From assembly GCA_016713965.1 (NCBI GenBank), contig JADJOC010000009.1, forward strand, positions 1,116,001-1,180,000: a DNA stretch of 64,000 nucleotides, written 5' to 3'. Below are positions 49,305 to 57,693 of the stretch, one piece after another (within the stretch, counting starts at the first letter, position 1; each line of letters begins with the position of its first letter). Both the position numbers and the translations under genes were made by a program. The notes under the pieces are model-generated. The model had not been told where the DNA came from. It saw only the letters and a list, made by a program, of their open reading frames with translations, and searched no databases. Origin of the DNA: Chitinophagaceae bacterium (lineage in GTDB: Bacteria; Bacteroidota; Bacteroidia; Chitinophagales; Chitinophagaceae).

Positions 49305-51942
49305 CTACTTATTAGGTGTCAACAATTTTTCTACTTGTTCAAGCCGCTTTTTTATTTCACTGTTCTCAACATTTAATTTATCAATTAAAACTTGTTGTTG
49401 CATAATTTTTTTATCCTGGCTTTTATTCTGTTTATCCTGGCTTTCAATTTGTTGTTGCTGCTCTTTAATGGCTTGTAAAAGAACCGCTGACATGTGTGTA
49501 ATTTACAGATAAATCCTTATTTATATCCTCGGATACAAGCTGAGGAAACTGCTTTTGTAGTTCCTGGGCATTAAACCCGATTTGATGAGAGGCCGGATGA
49601 TTTTTTGTATCTTTAAAATAGTAAGTAATGGGTTGAATATTATTTACCTTATATAGCACATTTTCCAGTGGTCTTATATTCTTCTTTAGGCGTATATCCG
49701 AGTTTTCATGTAAGGTGCCTGCAATATATACTTCACCATTAAAAGCTATAGTCATTAAATAAGGTTTTTGATCGGGATTGTTATTGCCTGGTTTATATAC
49801 ATTGTTCGTAAAGATATACCTTCCCATATCCGCATTTGTAGAAAATTCCATATAAGGCCCTTGTCCAAATATATTGATAATATCAACTTCGTAATGCGCC
49901 GTCTTATTTACATCGGCCAGTCTTAATATTTTATAATTTTGATCATGCAATGATTTTGTAATATCCAACATGGCAATCGGGTGAGCTTTTCCTACTGCTG
50001 TGCGGCCACTACGCAATACCGTTAGTGCATTGCTCCGCTCTGCATTGGAAGGGCCGGAGCCTCCCCCTACCTGAAAAATACGATCCGTAAACGCAGAGGC
50101 ATTGGGACTCGGGTTAGCCAACACATCATTATATAACCCTACTACCATAGAATGTCGGGCTGAAGCAATCGTACCTATCCCAAAGGCAGAAGAGTTAGTA
50201 ACATTTGCAATTGTTTCCTGTCCGGAAGTAAAGGAATTGGCAGCATTGGCTTTGGTATTATACCCCATCGCAGTAGATCTTTCAGCGAAAGCAATTGTTC
50301 CCTCCCCCATCGCCGTGGATTTTTCACCGGAAGCAGTGGTTTCAAACCCCATCGCCGTGGAGTTAGGACCGTAAGCAGTTGTATTATACCCCATCGCCGT
50401 GGATCTAAAACCGGAAGCAGTTGTACTAGAACCCATCGCCGTGGATTGGTCACCTTCGGCAGTTGTATTCCACCCCATCGCAGTAGAGGCAAAACCGTAA
50501 GCAGTTGTACTACGCCCCATCGCCGTGGATACAAGACCGGAGGCAGTTGTTTTGAACCCCATCGCCGTGGAGGTATCGCCGGAAGCAATTGTATTACGCC
50601 CCATCGCCGTGGAGTGGTAACCAGAAGCAGTTGTTTTGAACCCCATCGCCGTGGATTTTTCACCGGAAGCAATTGTTTCCTCCCCCATCGCTGTGGATTT
50701 AGAACCAGAAGCAGTTGTTTTGAACCCCATCGCCGTGGAGTAAGTGCCTTCGGCAATTGTATTAGACCCCATGGCTGTGGATACAAAACCGGAGGCAATT
50801 GTTTCCTCCCCCATTGCTGTGGAGTTTTGATCGGAAGCAGTTGTATTAGACCCCATCGCCGTGGAGTTAGTACCCGCAGGAGTTACAGTTGTTCTGAACC
50901 CCATCGCCGTGGAGTTAAGACCTTCGGCTTTTGTATAACTTCCCATCGCAGTAGAGTTATCACCGGAAGCGGTGGTATTATTACCCATCGCCGTGGAACG
51001 TTTACCGAAAGCAGTTGTTTGCCGCCCCATCGCCGTGGAAATTTCACCAGAAGCAGTTGTGATAGAACCCATCGCCGTGGAGTTTTGACCGGAAGCAATT
51101 GTTTGTTGCCCCATCGCCGTAGAGGTATCACCGGAAGCAACTGTATTAGACCCCATCGCCGTGGAAGTGACACCGAAAGCAGTTGTGGTAGAGCCCATCG
51201 CCGTGGAGTTTTGACCGGAAGCAGTTGTTTGTCGCCCCATCGCCGTGGAGTTAGAACCGGAAGCAGTTGTTTGCCGCCCCATCGCCGTGGAACCTTCACC
51301 GGAAGCAACTGTATTGTACCCGCCAGCAAAAGACCTTAACCCCACATTGGCATTATCCCAGTTCGCATTAGTCACCTCTCCCGCCCGAAAAGCTGCTTTA
51401 GCAGGTATCCACATCAGCCGCCGCCCTGCTCCCTGCGCAGGGGTAATGCCGCCAACTGCACTGCCGGTAGCCAGCATAGCTCCGCCTTGTGCCAACCGTA
51501 CCCCTTCTACTTCCCCACGCTTAAATACTACATCAGCCGCATTGGTGCTGCCTACAAAATGTATGGCCGCATCTATATCATTATTACCCCCGAGCAGCCA
51601 GGGGGTATTGAATTCGCTATCTAACAGCCTTACCCAAAATGCATCCCCCTCGTTTTTTACATTGGCATTATAATAATAACCGGGGCCTTGCGGAAACTCT
51701 TTGTCATTACTGGCTATGTTGTACACCAACAATGTAGCGGCAGGGCTGGCAATGGTTACATTGTCATATTTATCTGTTAAATCTACCCGGGGGATTAACA
51801 GACCTTTGTTAGGCGACGACACATCCAACATAGCAGAAGCGTCTGCTTTAACGCCGGTTTGGTTGATGCCTACATTTTGGCCAAAAGACATGGCAGCCCC
51901 CAAAAATAGTAAACCGCCGATGAGTAGTATTGATTTTGTCAT
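49305..51942 (-). CDS. Array gene D: secreted YadA-head-repeat / S74 fibre protein, frameshifted
   Basis: Signal peptide MTKSILLIGGLLFLGAAMSFG, N-domain type II, about 28 head repeats. These are followed by a unique linker of about 130 residues (YNDVLANPSPNASAFTDRIF, HPIAMLDITKSLHDQNYKIL, YIFTNNVYKPGNNNPDQKPY) not found in the others. The S74 domain (ENSDIRLKKNIRPLENVLYK, HQIGFNAQELQKQFPQLVSE) and a coiled coil shared with C follow. One repeat is irregular (FRTTVTPAGTNSTAMG). The frame breaks at about 49490; correcting it restores THMSAVLLQAIKEQQQQ. Confidence 0.82.
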
Positions 51943-51966
51943 AGCATAGATATTTTACATTATATT

Positions 51967-52001
51967 TTGCATTTTAAGTGTTGTTGACTGAGATTTGTAT
52001 G
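51967..52001 (-). promoter_or_regulatory. Conserved leader block of gene D (type alpha)
   Basis: Plus-strand gcattttaagtgttgttgac followed by tga-a-ttgtatg occurs 20-40 bp before the MTKS start codons of A (43741-43774), D, E (54061-54098) and F (56311-56343), and not before B or C. It is a shared 5' leader linked to one signal-peptide type. Whether it is promoter or untranslated leader cannot be told. Confidence 0.5.
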
Positions 52002-52042
52002 AGTTAAAATTAACCATTTTTTTTTATATTGGCTAAAGATAT

Positions 52043-52182
52043 TGTTCCGGTATAATTTACCGATAAGCTATTGTGCCATTACCTCATGAAATACTTATTA
52101 GGCAGTACTTACAACATCCGCCTATTCCGGCGAAAGGTATGCAGGGCAGCTTTGCGGCCAAGCGTACCTGTGCTATTGTATT
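52043..52182. repeat. Duplicated intergenic segment D/E
   Basis: tgttccggtataatttaccg and the next 120 bases, through catccgcctattccggcgaa to gtgctattgtatt, recur at 54138-54273 in the E/F gap with a few changes. Gene plus flank duplication is implied. Confidence 0.7.
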
Positions 52183-52190
52183 CATGCCGC

Positions 52191-54038
52191 TTACTTTTGA
52201 CCGGCAGCTTCCAGCTTTTCAAGGCGGTGCAGCAAGGATTGTATTTGCTCCTGCTGGTCCTTATTAAGTTTTGCCTGTTGTTCTTTTTCTACTGTTAAGG
52301 ATTGTATTTGCTGCTGTTGTTCCTGTATTTGCTGTTGCTGCTCTTTAATAGCCTGAATGGCTACCGCACTCATGTTGGTATAACTTACCGATAAGTAGCC
52401 CTGCTCATTTTCACTTACCAGCTCCGGAAACTGTTTTTGTACTTCCTGGGCACTAAAGCCTATCTGATGTTCGCCGGGATGTGTTTGTGTATTGATAAAA
52501 TTGTAAGTGATAGGTTGGATATGGGCTATCTTACCCATCACTTTCTCTAGGGGAAGAATATCTTTTTTAAACCTGATATCAGAACCTTGTTTAAGCATTC
52601 CTGCCAGTTCTGCATTGCCATTGCGGAGTACAAAAAAAGCATCGCTGCGGAGGAAATCTGCCGTACCGTTGCCAATTTGAAACACTTTATCTGTAGGTGA
52701 CGGCGGCGCATCCGGGGGAAAATTTTGCTTTGCGTTATACCCGCCTATTGCCAGCGAATATGCAGCCTCTGCAATAGTTTGAAAACCCATCGCCGTGGAT
52801 TCTTTACCAAAGGCAGTTGTTCCAGACCCCATCGCCGTGGAGGTAGAACCGGAAGCAGTTGTTTGCCGCCCCATCGCCGTGGAGGTAATACCAGAAGCAG
52901 TTGTATTATACCCCATCGCCGTGGAAGCACCGCCAGTGGCAGTTGTTTCAAACCCCATCGCCGTGGTGAAAGCGTCGGAAGCAGTTGTATTATACCCCAT
53001 CGCCGTGGATATGTCACCGGAAGCAGTTGTTTCAAACCCCATCGCCGTGGAGGTATTGCCGAGAGCACTTGTTCCATAGCCCATCGCCGTGGAGTAGTCA
53101 CCGGAGGCTTTTGTATTAGCCCCCATCGCCGTGGAAGATGTACCGGAAGCAACTGCTCCTAACCCCATCGCCGTGGATACGTCACCGAAAGCAAATGTTC
53201 CAGACCCCATCACCGTGGAAGATGTACCAAAAGCAACTGTTTCAAACCCCATCGCCGTGGAGTTGCCACCGGAGGCAGCTGTACTAGACCCCATCGCCGT
53301 GGAGAAGGCACCGGAAGCCCTTGTATTGAACCCCATCGCCGTGGAGATGCCACCGGAGGCAGAGGTTTCAGACCCCATCGCCGTGGATATGCCACCGGAA
53401 GCGCTTGTATTGTACCCACCGGCAAAAGACCTTAACCCCACATTGGCATCATCCCAATCCGCATTACTCACCTCTCCCGCCCGAAAAGCTGCTTTAGCAG
53501 GTATCCACATTAGCCGCTGCCCTGCTCCCTGCGTAGGGGTAATGCCGCCAACTGCACTGCCGATAGCCAGCATAGCACCACCCCGTGTCAACCGTACCCC
53601 CTCTACCTCCCCACGCTTAAATACTACATCGGCATCGTTTGCGCTGCCTACAAAATGTATGGCCGCATCTATATCATTATTACCCCCGAGCAGCCAGGGG
53701 GTAGTGAATTGGCTGTCCAACAGCTTTACCCAAACCGCATTCCCATCGTTTTTTTCATTTGCATTATAATAATAACCGGGGCCTTGCGGAAACTCGCTGC
53801 CATTACTGGCTATGTTGTACACCAGCAACGTAGCGGCAGGGTTGGCAATGGTTACCTTGTCATTTTTATCTGTTAAATCTACCCAGGGGATTAACAGCCC
53901 TTTGTTAGGCGACGACACATCCAACATAGCAGAAGCGTCTGCTTTAACGCCGGTGTGATTGATGCCTACATTTTGGCCAAAAGCCATGGTAGCTCCCCAA
54001 AATAGTAAACCGCCGGTGAGTAGTATTGATTTTGTCAT
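52191..54038 (-). CDS. Array gene E: secreted YadA-head-repeat / S74 fibre protein, intact
   Basis: The only uninterrupted member of the minus-strand array (615 residues), so it defines the architecture. It has a signal peptide at residues 1-22 (ending MAFGQ) and an N-domain at about 23-185 (SAMLDVSSPNKGLLIPWVDL, type II). Sixteen 14-residue head repeats follow at about 215-435, then a linker DKVFQIGNGTADFLRSDAFF. The S74 domain spans about 480-570 (GSDIRFKKDILPLEKVMGK, HPGEHQIGFSAQEVQKQF), and a Gln-rich coiled coil ends in LEAAGQK. No T9SS sorting domain or membrane anchor is visible; how it stays on or leaves the cell is unknown. Function as a trimeric surface fibre is inferred from the fold. 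Confidence 0.88.
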   Translation of the reverse strand: MTKSILLTGGLLFWGATMAFGQNVGINHTGVKADASAMLDVSSPNKGLLIPWVDLTDKNDKVTIANPAATLLVYNIASNGSEFPQGPGYYYNANEKNDGNAVWVKLLDSQFTTPWLLGGNNDIDAAIHFVGSANDADVVFKRGEVEGVRLTRGGAMLAIGSAVGGITPTQGAGQRLMWIPAKAAFRAGEVSNADWDDANVGLRSFAGGYNTSASGGISTAMGSETSASGGISTAMGFNTRASGAFSTAMGSSTAASGGNSTAMGFETVAFGTSSTVMGSGTFAFGDVSTAMGLGAVASGTSSTAMGANTKASGDYSTAMGYGTSALGNTSTAMGFETTASGDISTAMGYNTTASDAFTTAMGFETTATGGASTAMGYNTTASGITSTAMGRQTTASGSTSTAMGSGTTAFGKESTAMGFQTIAEAAYSLAIGGYNAKQNFPPDAPPSPTDKVFQIGNGTADFLRSDAFFVLRNGNAELAGMLKQGSDIRFKKDILPLEKVMGKIAHIQPITYNFINTQTHPGEHQIGFSAQEVQKQFPELVSENEQGYLSVSYTNMSAVAIQAIKEQQQQIQEQQQQIQSLTVEKEQQAKLNKDQQEQIQSLLHRLEKLEAAGQK

Positions 54039-54137
54039 AGCACAGATATTTTTATTAAGCTTTGCATTTTAAGTGTTGTTGACTGAGAGTTTGCATGAGT
54101 TAAAATTAAACATTTTTTTCACATTGGCTACAAGTGT

Positions 54138-54273
54138 TGTTCCGGTATAATTTACCGGTAAGCTATTGTGCCATTAACTCATGAAATACTTATTAGGCAG
54201 TACTTACAACATCCGCCTATTCCGGCGAAAGGTATGCGCAGCTTTGCGGCCAAGCGTACCTGTGCTATTGTAT
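54138..54273. repeat. Duplicated intergenic segment E/F
   Basis: Second copy of 52043-52182, lacking about four bases near gtatgcgcagc. Confidence 0.65.
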
Positions 54274-54352
54274 TATACTCTAAAATAGTTCAGAGTTGCA
54301 GTTCTTACTTTAAATAACTTTTACAAGGCACAAGTACCCAACCGCACCTGCC

Positions 54353-54461
54353 TACCCTGCGCCATTACGGGGTTACCTATGGCAACCTAGCGATAATTTT
54401 ACCCTCCGGTACAGCCAGCAGGCATGTACCGAAGGGGCTTGCTAAAAGCTAATAATGCCGC
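54353..54461. repeat. Duplicated 3'-flank of array gene F
   Basis: Copy of 41353-41462 (taccctgcgccattacgggg onward), joining the stop region of F as it does for A. Confidence 0.75.
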
Positions 54462-56286
54462 TTACTTTTGACCGGCAGCTTCCAGCTTTTCAAGGCGGTG
54501 CAGCAAGGATTGTATTTGCTCCTGCTGCTCCTTATTAAGTTTTGCCTGTTGTTCTTTTTCTGCTATTAAGGATTGTATTTGCTGTTGCTGCTCTTTAATA
54601 GCCTGAATGGCTACCGCACTCATGTTGGTATAACTTACCGATAAGTAACCCTGCTCATTTTCACTTACCAGCTCCGGAAACTGTTTTTGTACTTCCTGGG
54701 CACTAAAGCCTATCTGATGTTCGCCGGGATGTGTTTGTGTATTGATAAAAGTGTAAGTGATAGGTTGGATATGGGCTATTTTACCCATCACTTTCTCTAG
54801 GGGAAGAACATCTTTTTTAGCCGGATATCCGAGTCTTCCGTTAGCTTACCCGCCAGCGTAGCATTACCATTGCGACGTACAAAAAAGCATCGCTGCGGCT
54901 GTTATCTGCAGTACCGTTGCCAATTTGAAACACTTTATCTGTAGGTAACGGCGACGCATCCAGGGGCAAATTTTGCTTTACGTTATATCGGCCCGTTACC
55001 AGCGAAGATGCAGCCTCTGCAATAGTTTGAAAACCCATCGCCGTGGATCCGACACCGGAAGCAGTAGTTTGCCGCCCCATCGCCGTGGATTGTTCACCGG
55101 AAGCAGTGGTTGCAAACCCCATCGCCGTGGAACGGCTACCGGAAGCAGTGGTTAGCCATCCCATCGCCGTGGAACTAAGGCCGGAAGCAACTGTATTATG
55201 CCCCATCGCCGTGGAGTTTTCACTGGAAGCTTTTGTTGCAAATCCCATCGCCGTGGAGTTAATACCGGAAGCAGTTGTTCCAGCCCCCATCGCCGTGGAG
55301 GTATCACCGGAAGCAACTGTATTAGACCCCATCGCCGTGGAGTGAGGACCTTCGGCTTTTGTACTATACCCCATCGCCGTGGAGTGAGCACCTTCGGCTT
55401 TTGTACTATACCCCATCGCCGTGGAGTAATTACCTATAGCAGTTGTACTAGCCCCCATCGCCGTGGAGTGAGTACCTTCGGCTTTGGTATAAGACCCCAT
55501 CGCAGTAGAGATATAACCGGAAGCAGTTGTTTCTAAACCCATCGCCGTGGAGTACTCAACGGCAGCAATTGTTTGAAACCCCATCGCCGTGGAGTAAAGA
55601 CCTTCGGCCCTTGTATTCCCCCCCATCGTGGTGGAACCTTCACCGGAAGCATATGTATTGTACCCGCCAGCAAAAGACCTTAACCCCACATTGGCATCAT
55701 CCCAGTTCGCATTAGTCACCTCTCCCGCCCGAAAAGCTGCTTTAGCAGGTATCCACATCAGCCGCCGCCCTGCTCCCTGCGCAGGGGTAATGCCGCCAAC
55801 TGCACTGCCGGTAGCCAGCATAGCTCCGCCTTGTGCCAACCGGAGACCTTCTACCCCACCACGCTTAAATACTACATCGGCATCGTTGGTGCTGCCTACA
55901 AAATGTATGGCCGCATCTATATCATTATTACCCCCGAGCAGCCAGGGGGTAGTGAATTGGCTGTCCAACAGCTTTACCCAAACCGCATTCCCATCGTTTT
56001 TTTCATTTGCATTATAATAATAACCAGGGCCTTGCGGAAACTCTTTGTCATTACTGGCTATGTTGTACACCAGCAATGTAGCGGCAGGGTTGGCAATGGT
56101 AACTTTGTCATTAACATCGGTTAAATCTACCCGGGGGATTAACAGCCCTTTGTTGGTGGCCTTTACCTCCAGCATGGCAGAGGGGTGGGGAGGGGTTTTA
56201 TCATTGGCAATGCCTACATTTTGGCCAAAAGACATGGCAGCCCCCAAAAATAGTAAACCGCCGGTGAGTAATATTGATTTTGTCAT
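54462..56286 (-). CDS. Array gene F: secreted YadA-head-repeat / S74 fibre protein, frameshifted
   Basis: Signal peptide identical to A (MTKSILLTGGLLFLGAAMSFG), start region NDKTPPHPSAMLEVKATNKG as in A, N-domain type II as in C-E, about 16 head repeats. The S74 domain (HIQPITYTF, HPGEHQIGFSAQEVQKQF) and coiled coil are as in E. Two one-base deletions in homopolymers break the frame: CATCTTTTTTAGCC (A has seven T) near 54810, and GTACAAAAAAGC (A has seven A) near 54885. Upstream lies an inverted copy of the start of gene G. Confidence 0.82.
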
Positions 56287-56376
56287 AGCACAGATATTTT
56301 TATTAAGCTTTGCATTTTAAGTGTTGTTGACTGAAATTTGTATGAGGTAAAAGTTTTGTATGATATAAAATTATAA

Positions 56377-56439
56377 CCTTGTTGGCAGCAAAAAACAAAA
56401 GTGAAAAAGCCACCATTTTTTTGTTGTAAATTTGCTCAC
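56377..56439 (-). pseudogene. 5' fragment of a gene G paralogue
   Basis: Only the signal-peptide codons remain (GTGAGCAAATTTACAACA compared with ATGAGCAACTTTACAACA in G), with a lost A after the eighth codon. The rest is replaced by the leader of gene F. It is a remnant of an inverted duplication of G. Confidence 0.6.
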
Positions 56440-56569
56440 GTTAAGTTGTGTTAAGTTTAATAAATGATTACATTAAGTATATTCATCGTAAATATAGTAA
56501 AAAATATTTAAAATAAACAGTATAAATACTTAATTTTAAAAGTAAAAATACAATTTTTTTAAGTAAAAC
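56377..56569 (-). repeat. Inverted copy of the gene G promoter and start
   Basis: The reverse complement of this 193-bp block matches 57566-57759 closely: ttaagtatttatact, the cttaacacaactta leader, and the first 60 or so coding bases. On the minus strand a GTG at 56439 opens VSKFTTKK, versus MSNFTTRK in G. The match ends in CTGCCAACAAGG, after which the copy runs into the leader of gene F. It therefore points toward F. Confidence 0.8.
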
Positions 56570-56822
56570 CCTATGGAATAAAGTCCATAGGTTAAATTTA
56601 GGACTGAAAGCGCACAATGGTGGCTGCGTTGATCTTTTAGTTTTTTATCGAAGCGAACGATAAAAATTTGTAGAAACTAAAGTCTTGCACTAAAGTGCAT
56701 AGCTTTAACTAACGTATTGAGACCAGTAAAAATACAACCCGTTGGCGGCGTTAATTTTAAAAAGATGCGTTAAAAGATAGGGTGCAGTTATCTAAGAAAG
56801 TGACCAACCCGACTTAAACAAT

Positions 56823-57008
56823 ATGCACAATATCAGATTAAATTTCGATAAAATTATGTTGGTATTAAAAGATATTTTGGGAGATGAAATAAATGTGAAA
56901 GGTAATTACCCAAGAAGAGGAAGTGTACCCAGGTTTTCAGATTTGGAAGAGATAAGCCTAAGCCTTACTGCAGAGTGTTTGGGTATTGACAGTGAAAATT
57001 ATTTATAG
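56823..57008 (+). pseudogene. IS982-type transposase, N-terminal fragment
   Basis: The 61 residues MHNIRLNFDKIMLVLKDILG to AECLGIDSENYL match the start of IS982-type transposases as I remember them (SLTAECLGIDSENYLF). The frame is cut off where the dispersed repeat begins. Confidence 0.6.
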
Positions 57009-57270
57009 GATTAGGTATTTTTATCTCAAACCTACTACAGTATTGAGTTGTTCTCTATTTACTTTTTTTCTTGATAAAAAAGTAACAAAAAAAATCAAGG
57101 CTGCGAAAAAATAGCTAAAATTTGTTTCGTTACGCTACAGCGAAAAAGCTACACTTGAACTTTTGTACACAATGGACCAATACAATATCAGCTTTTGTAC
57201 TTTGTATCATCATTTTCACTGCTTTACGCTTCACTTCGCAAATTTTTTAACGCTATTTTTTCGAGGCCGT
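57002..57270 (+). repeat. Dispersed 270-bp repeat, uninterrupted copy
   Basis: Reverse complement of 32490-33008 without its MITE. Starts tataggattaggtattttt and ends ttttttcgaggccgt. It contains the pairing stretch TTTACTTTTTTTCTTGATAA...AAAAAGTAA. Confidence 0.7.
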
Positions 57271-57380
57271 ATAAGATGGCCTAATAAAAAACAGTAGTCA
57301 TTAATGTCACTTCTGGTTTTGTGCTTATCCTACTTAATCCTAAAAATTTAATTCCGCCGACGGGTTAATTTTACTTAAAT

Positions 57381-57548
57381 AACTCACCTTACGCAAATAA
57401 AAGATAAGATTGATTTTCAATGATATATAAAATATTTTTTTCGCTCTTTATGTCATGAAGTAGTCAAGAAAATTGCCAAAACTTCTGAATTATTAATAAC
57501 TATGCCTCTTTTCGTCTATATCATAAAATATCTTGCGTAAGGTGAGTT
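57381..57548. mobile_element. MITE-like element, AACTCACCTTACGCAA ends
   Basis: 168 bp with perfect 16-bp inverted ends (AACTCACCTTACGCAA / TTGCGTAAGGTGAGTT), flanked on both sides by AAAT. No coding capacity. A related end, aactcgcctcacgcaaaa, occurs at 6231. It lies just upstream of the gene G promoter copy. Confidence 0.65.
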
Positions 57549-57565
57549 AAATAAAATAAATATAT

Positions 57566-57693
57566 TTTTACTTAAATAAAATAATTGTATTTTTACTTTT
57601 AAAATTAAGTATTTATACTATTTATTTTAAGTATTCTTTACTGATGATGAATATACTTAATCTGATTATTTATTAAACTTAACACAACTTACC
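57566..57693 (+). promoter_or_regulatory. Upstream region of gene G, duplicated in inverse at 56440-56569
   Basis: About 128 bp of AT-rich sequence directly before the G start is conserved with the inverted copy, including aagtatttatact and taaacttaacacaactta. Conservation of noncoding sequence suggests recent duplication and that both copies may drive transcription outward. A specific promoter box was not assigned. Confidence 0.5.

Larger units (their letters stand above)
56736..57366 (+). mobile_element. IS982-family element, internally replaced remnant
   Basis: The left end AACCCGTTGGCGGCGTTAA and right end (read inward) AACCCGTCGGCGGAATTAA are inverted terminal repeats. The element keeps the transposase N-terminus (56823-57008). 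The middle is replaced by the 270-bp dispersed repeat, leaving 631 bp instead of about 1 kb. Confidence 0.6.

Noticed and set aside
42380..55640. Long plus-strand and alternative-frame ORFs over the repeats (PIAVEVxPEAVV and HRRGxxxGSSC types on plus, PRRWGxKQLLPV on minus)
   Set aside because: The 42-bp repeat has no stop in several frames, so these are shadows. Only the STAMG frame links a signal peptide to the S74 domain.
42000..55640. CRISPR-like pattern: a 14-bp conserved core with variable 28-bp intervals
   Set aside because: Spacing is codon-phased and the units encode beta-roll repeats. There are no cas genes, and the intervals share sequence with each other.
41463..56286. Phase variation by frameshifting within the fibre genes
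   Set aside because: Similar one-base breaks affect essential enzymes such as eno, so sequencing error is the simpler explanation until accurate reads exist.
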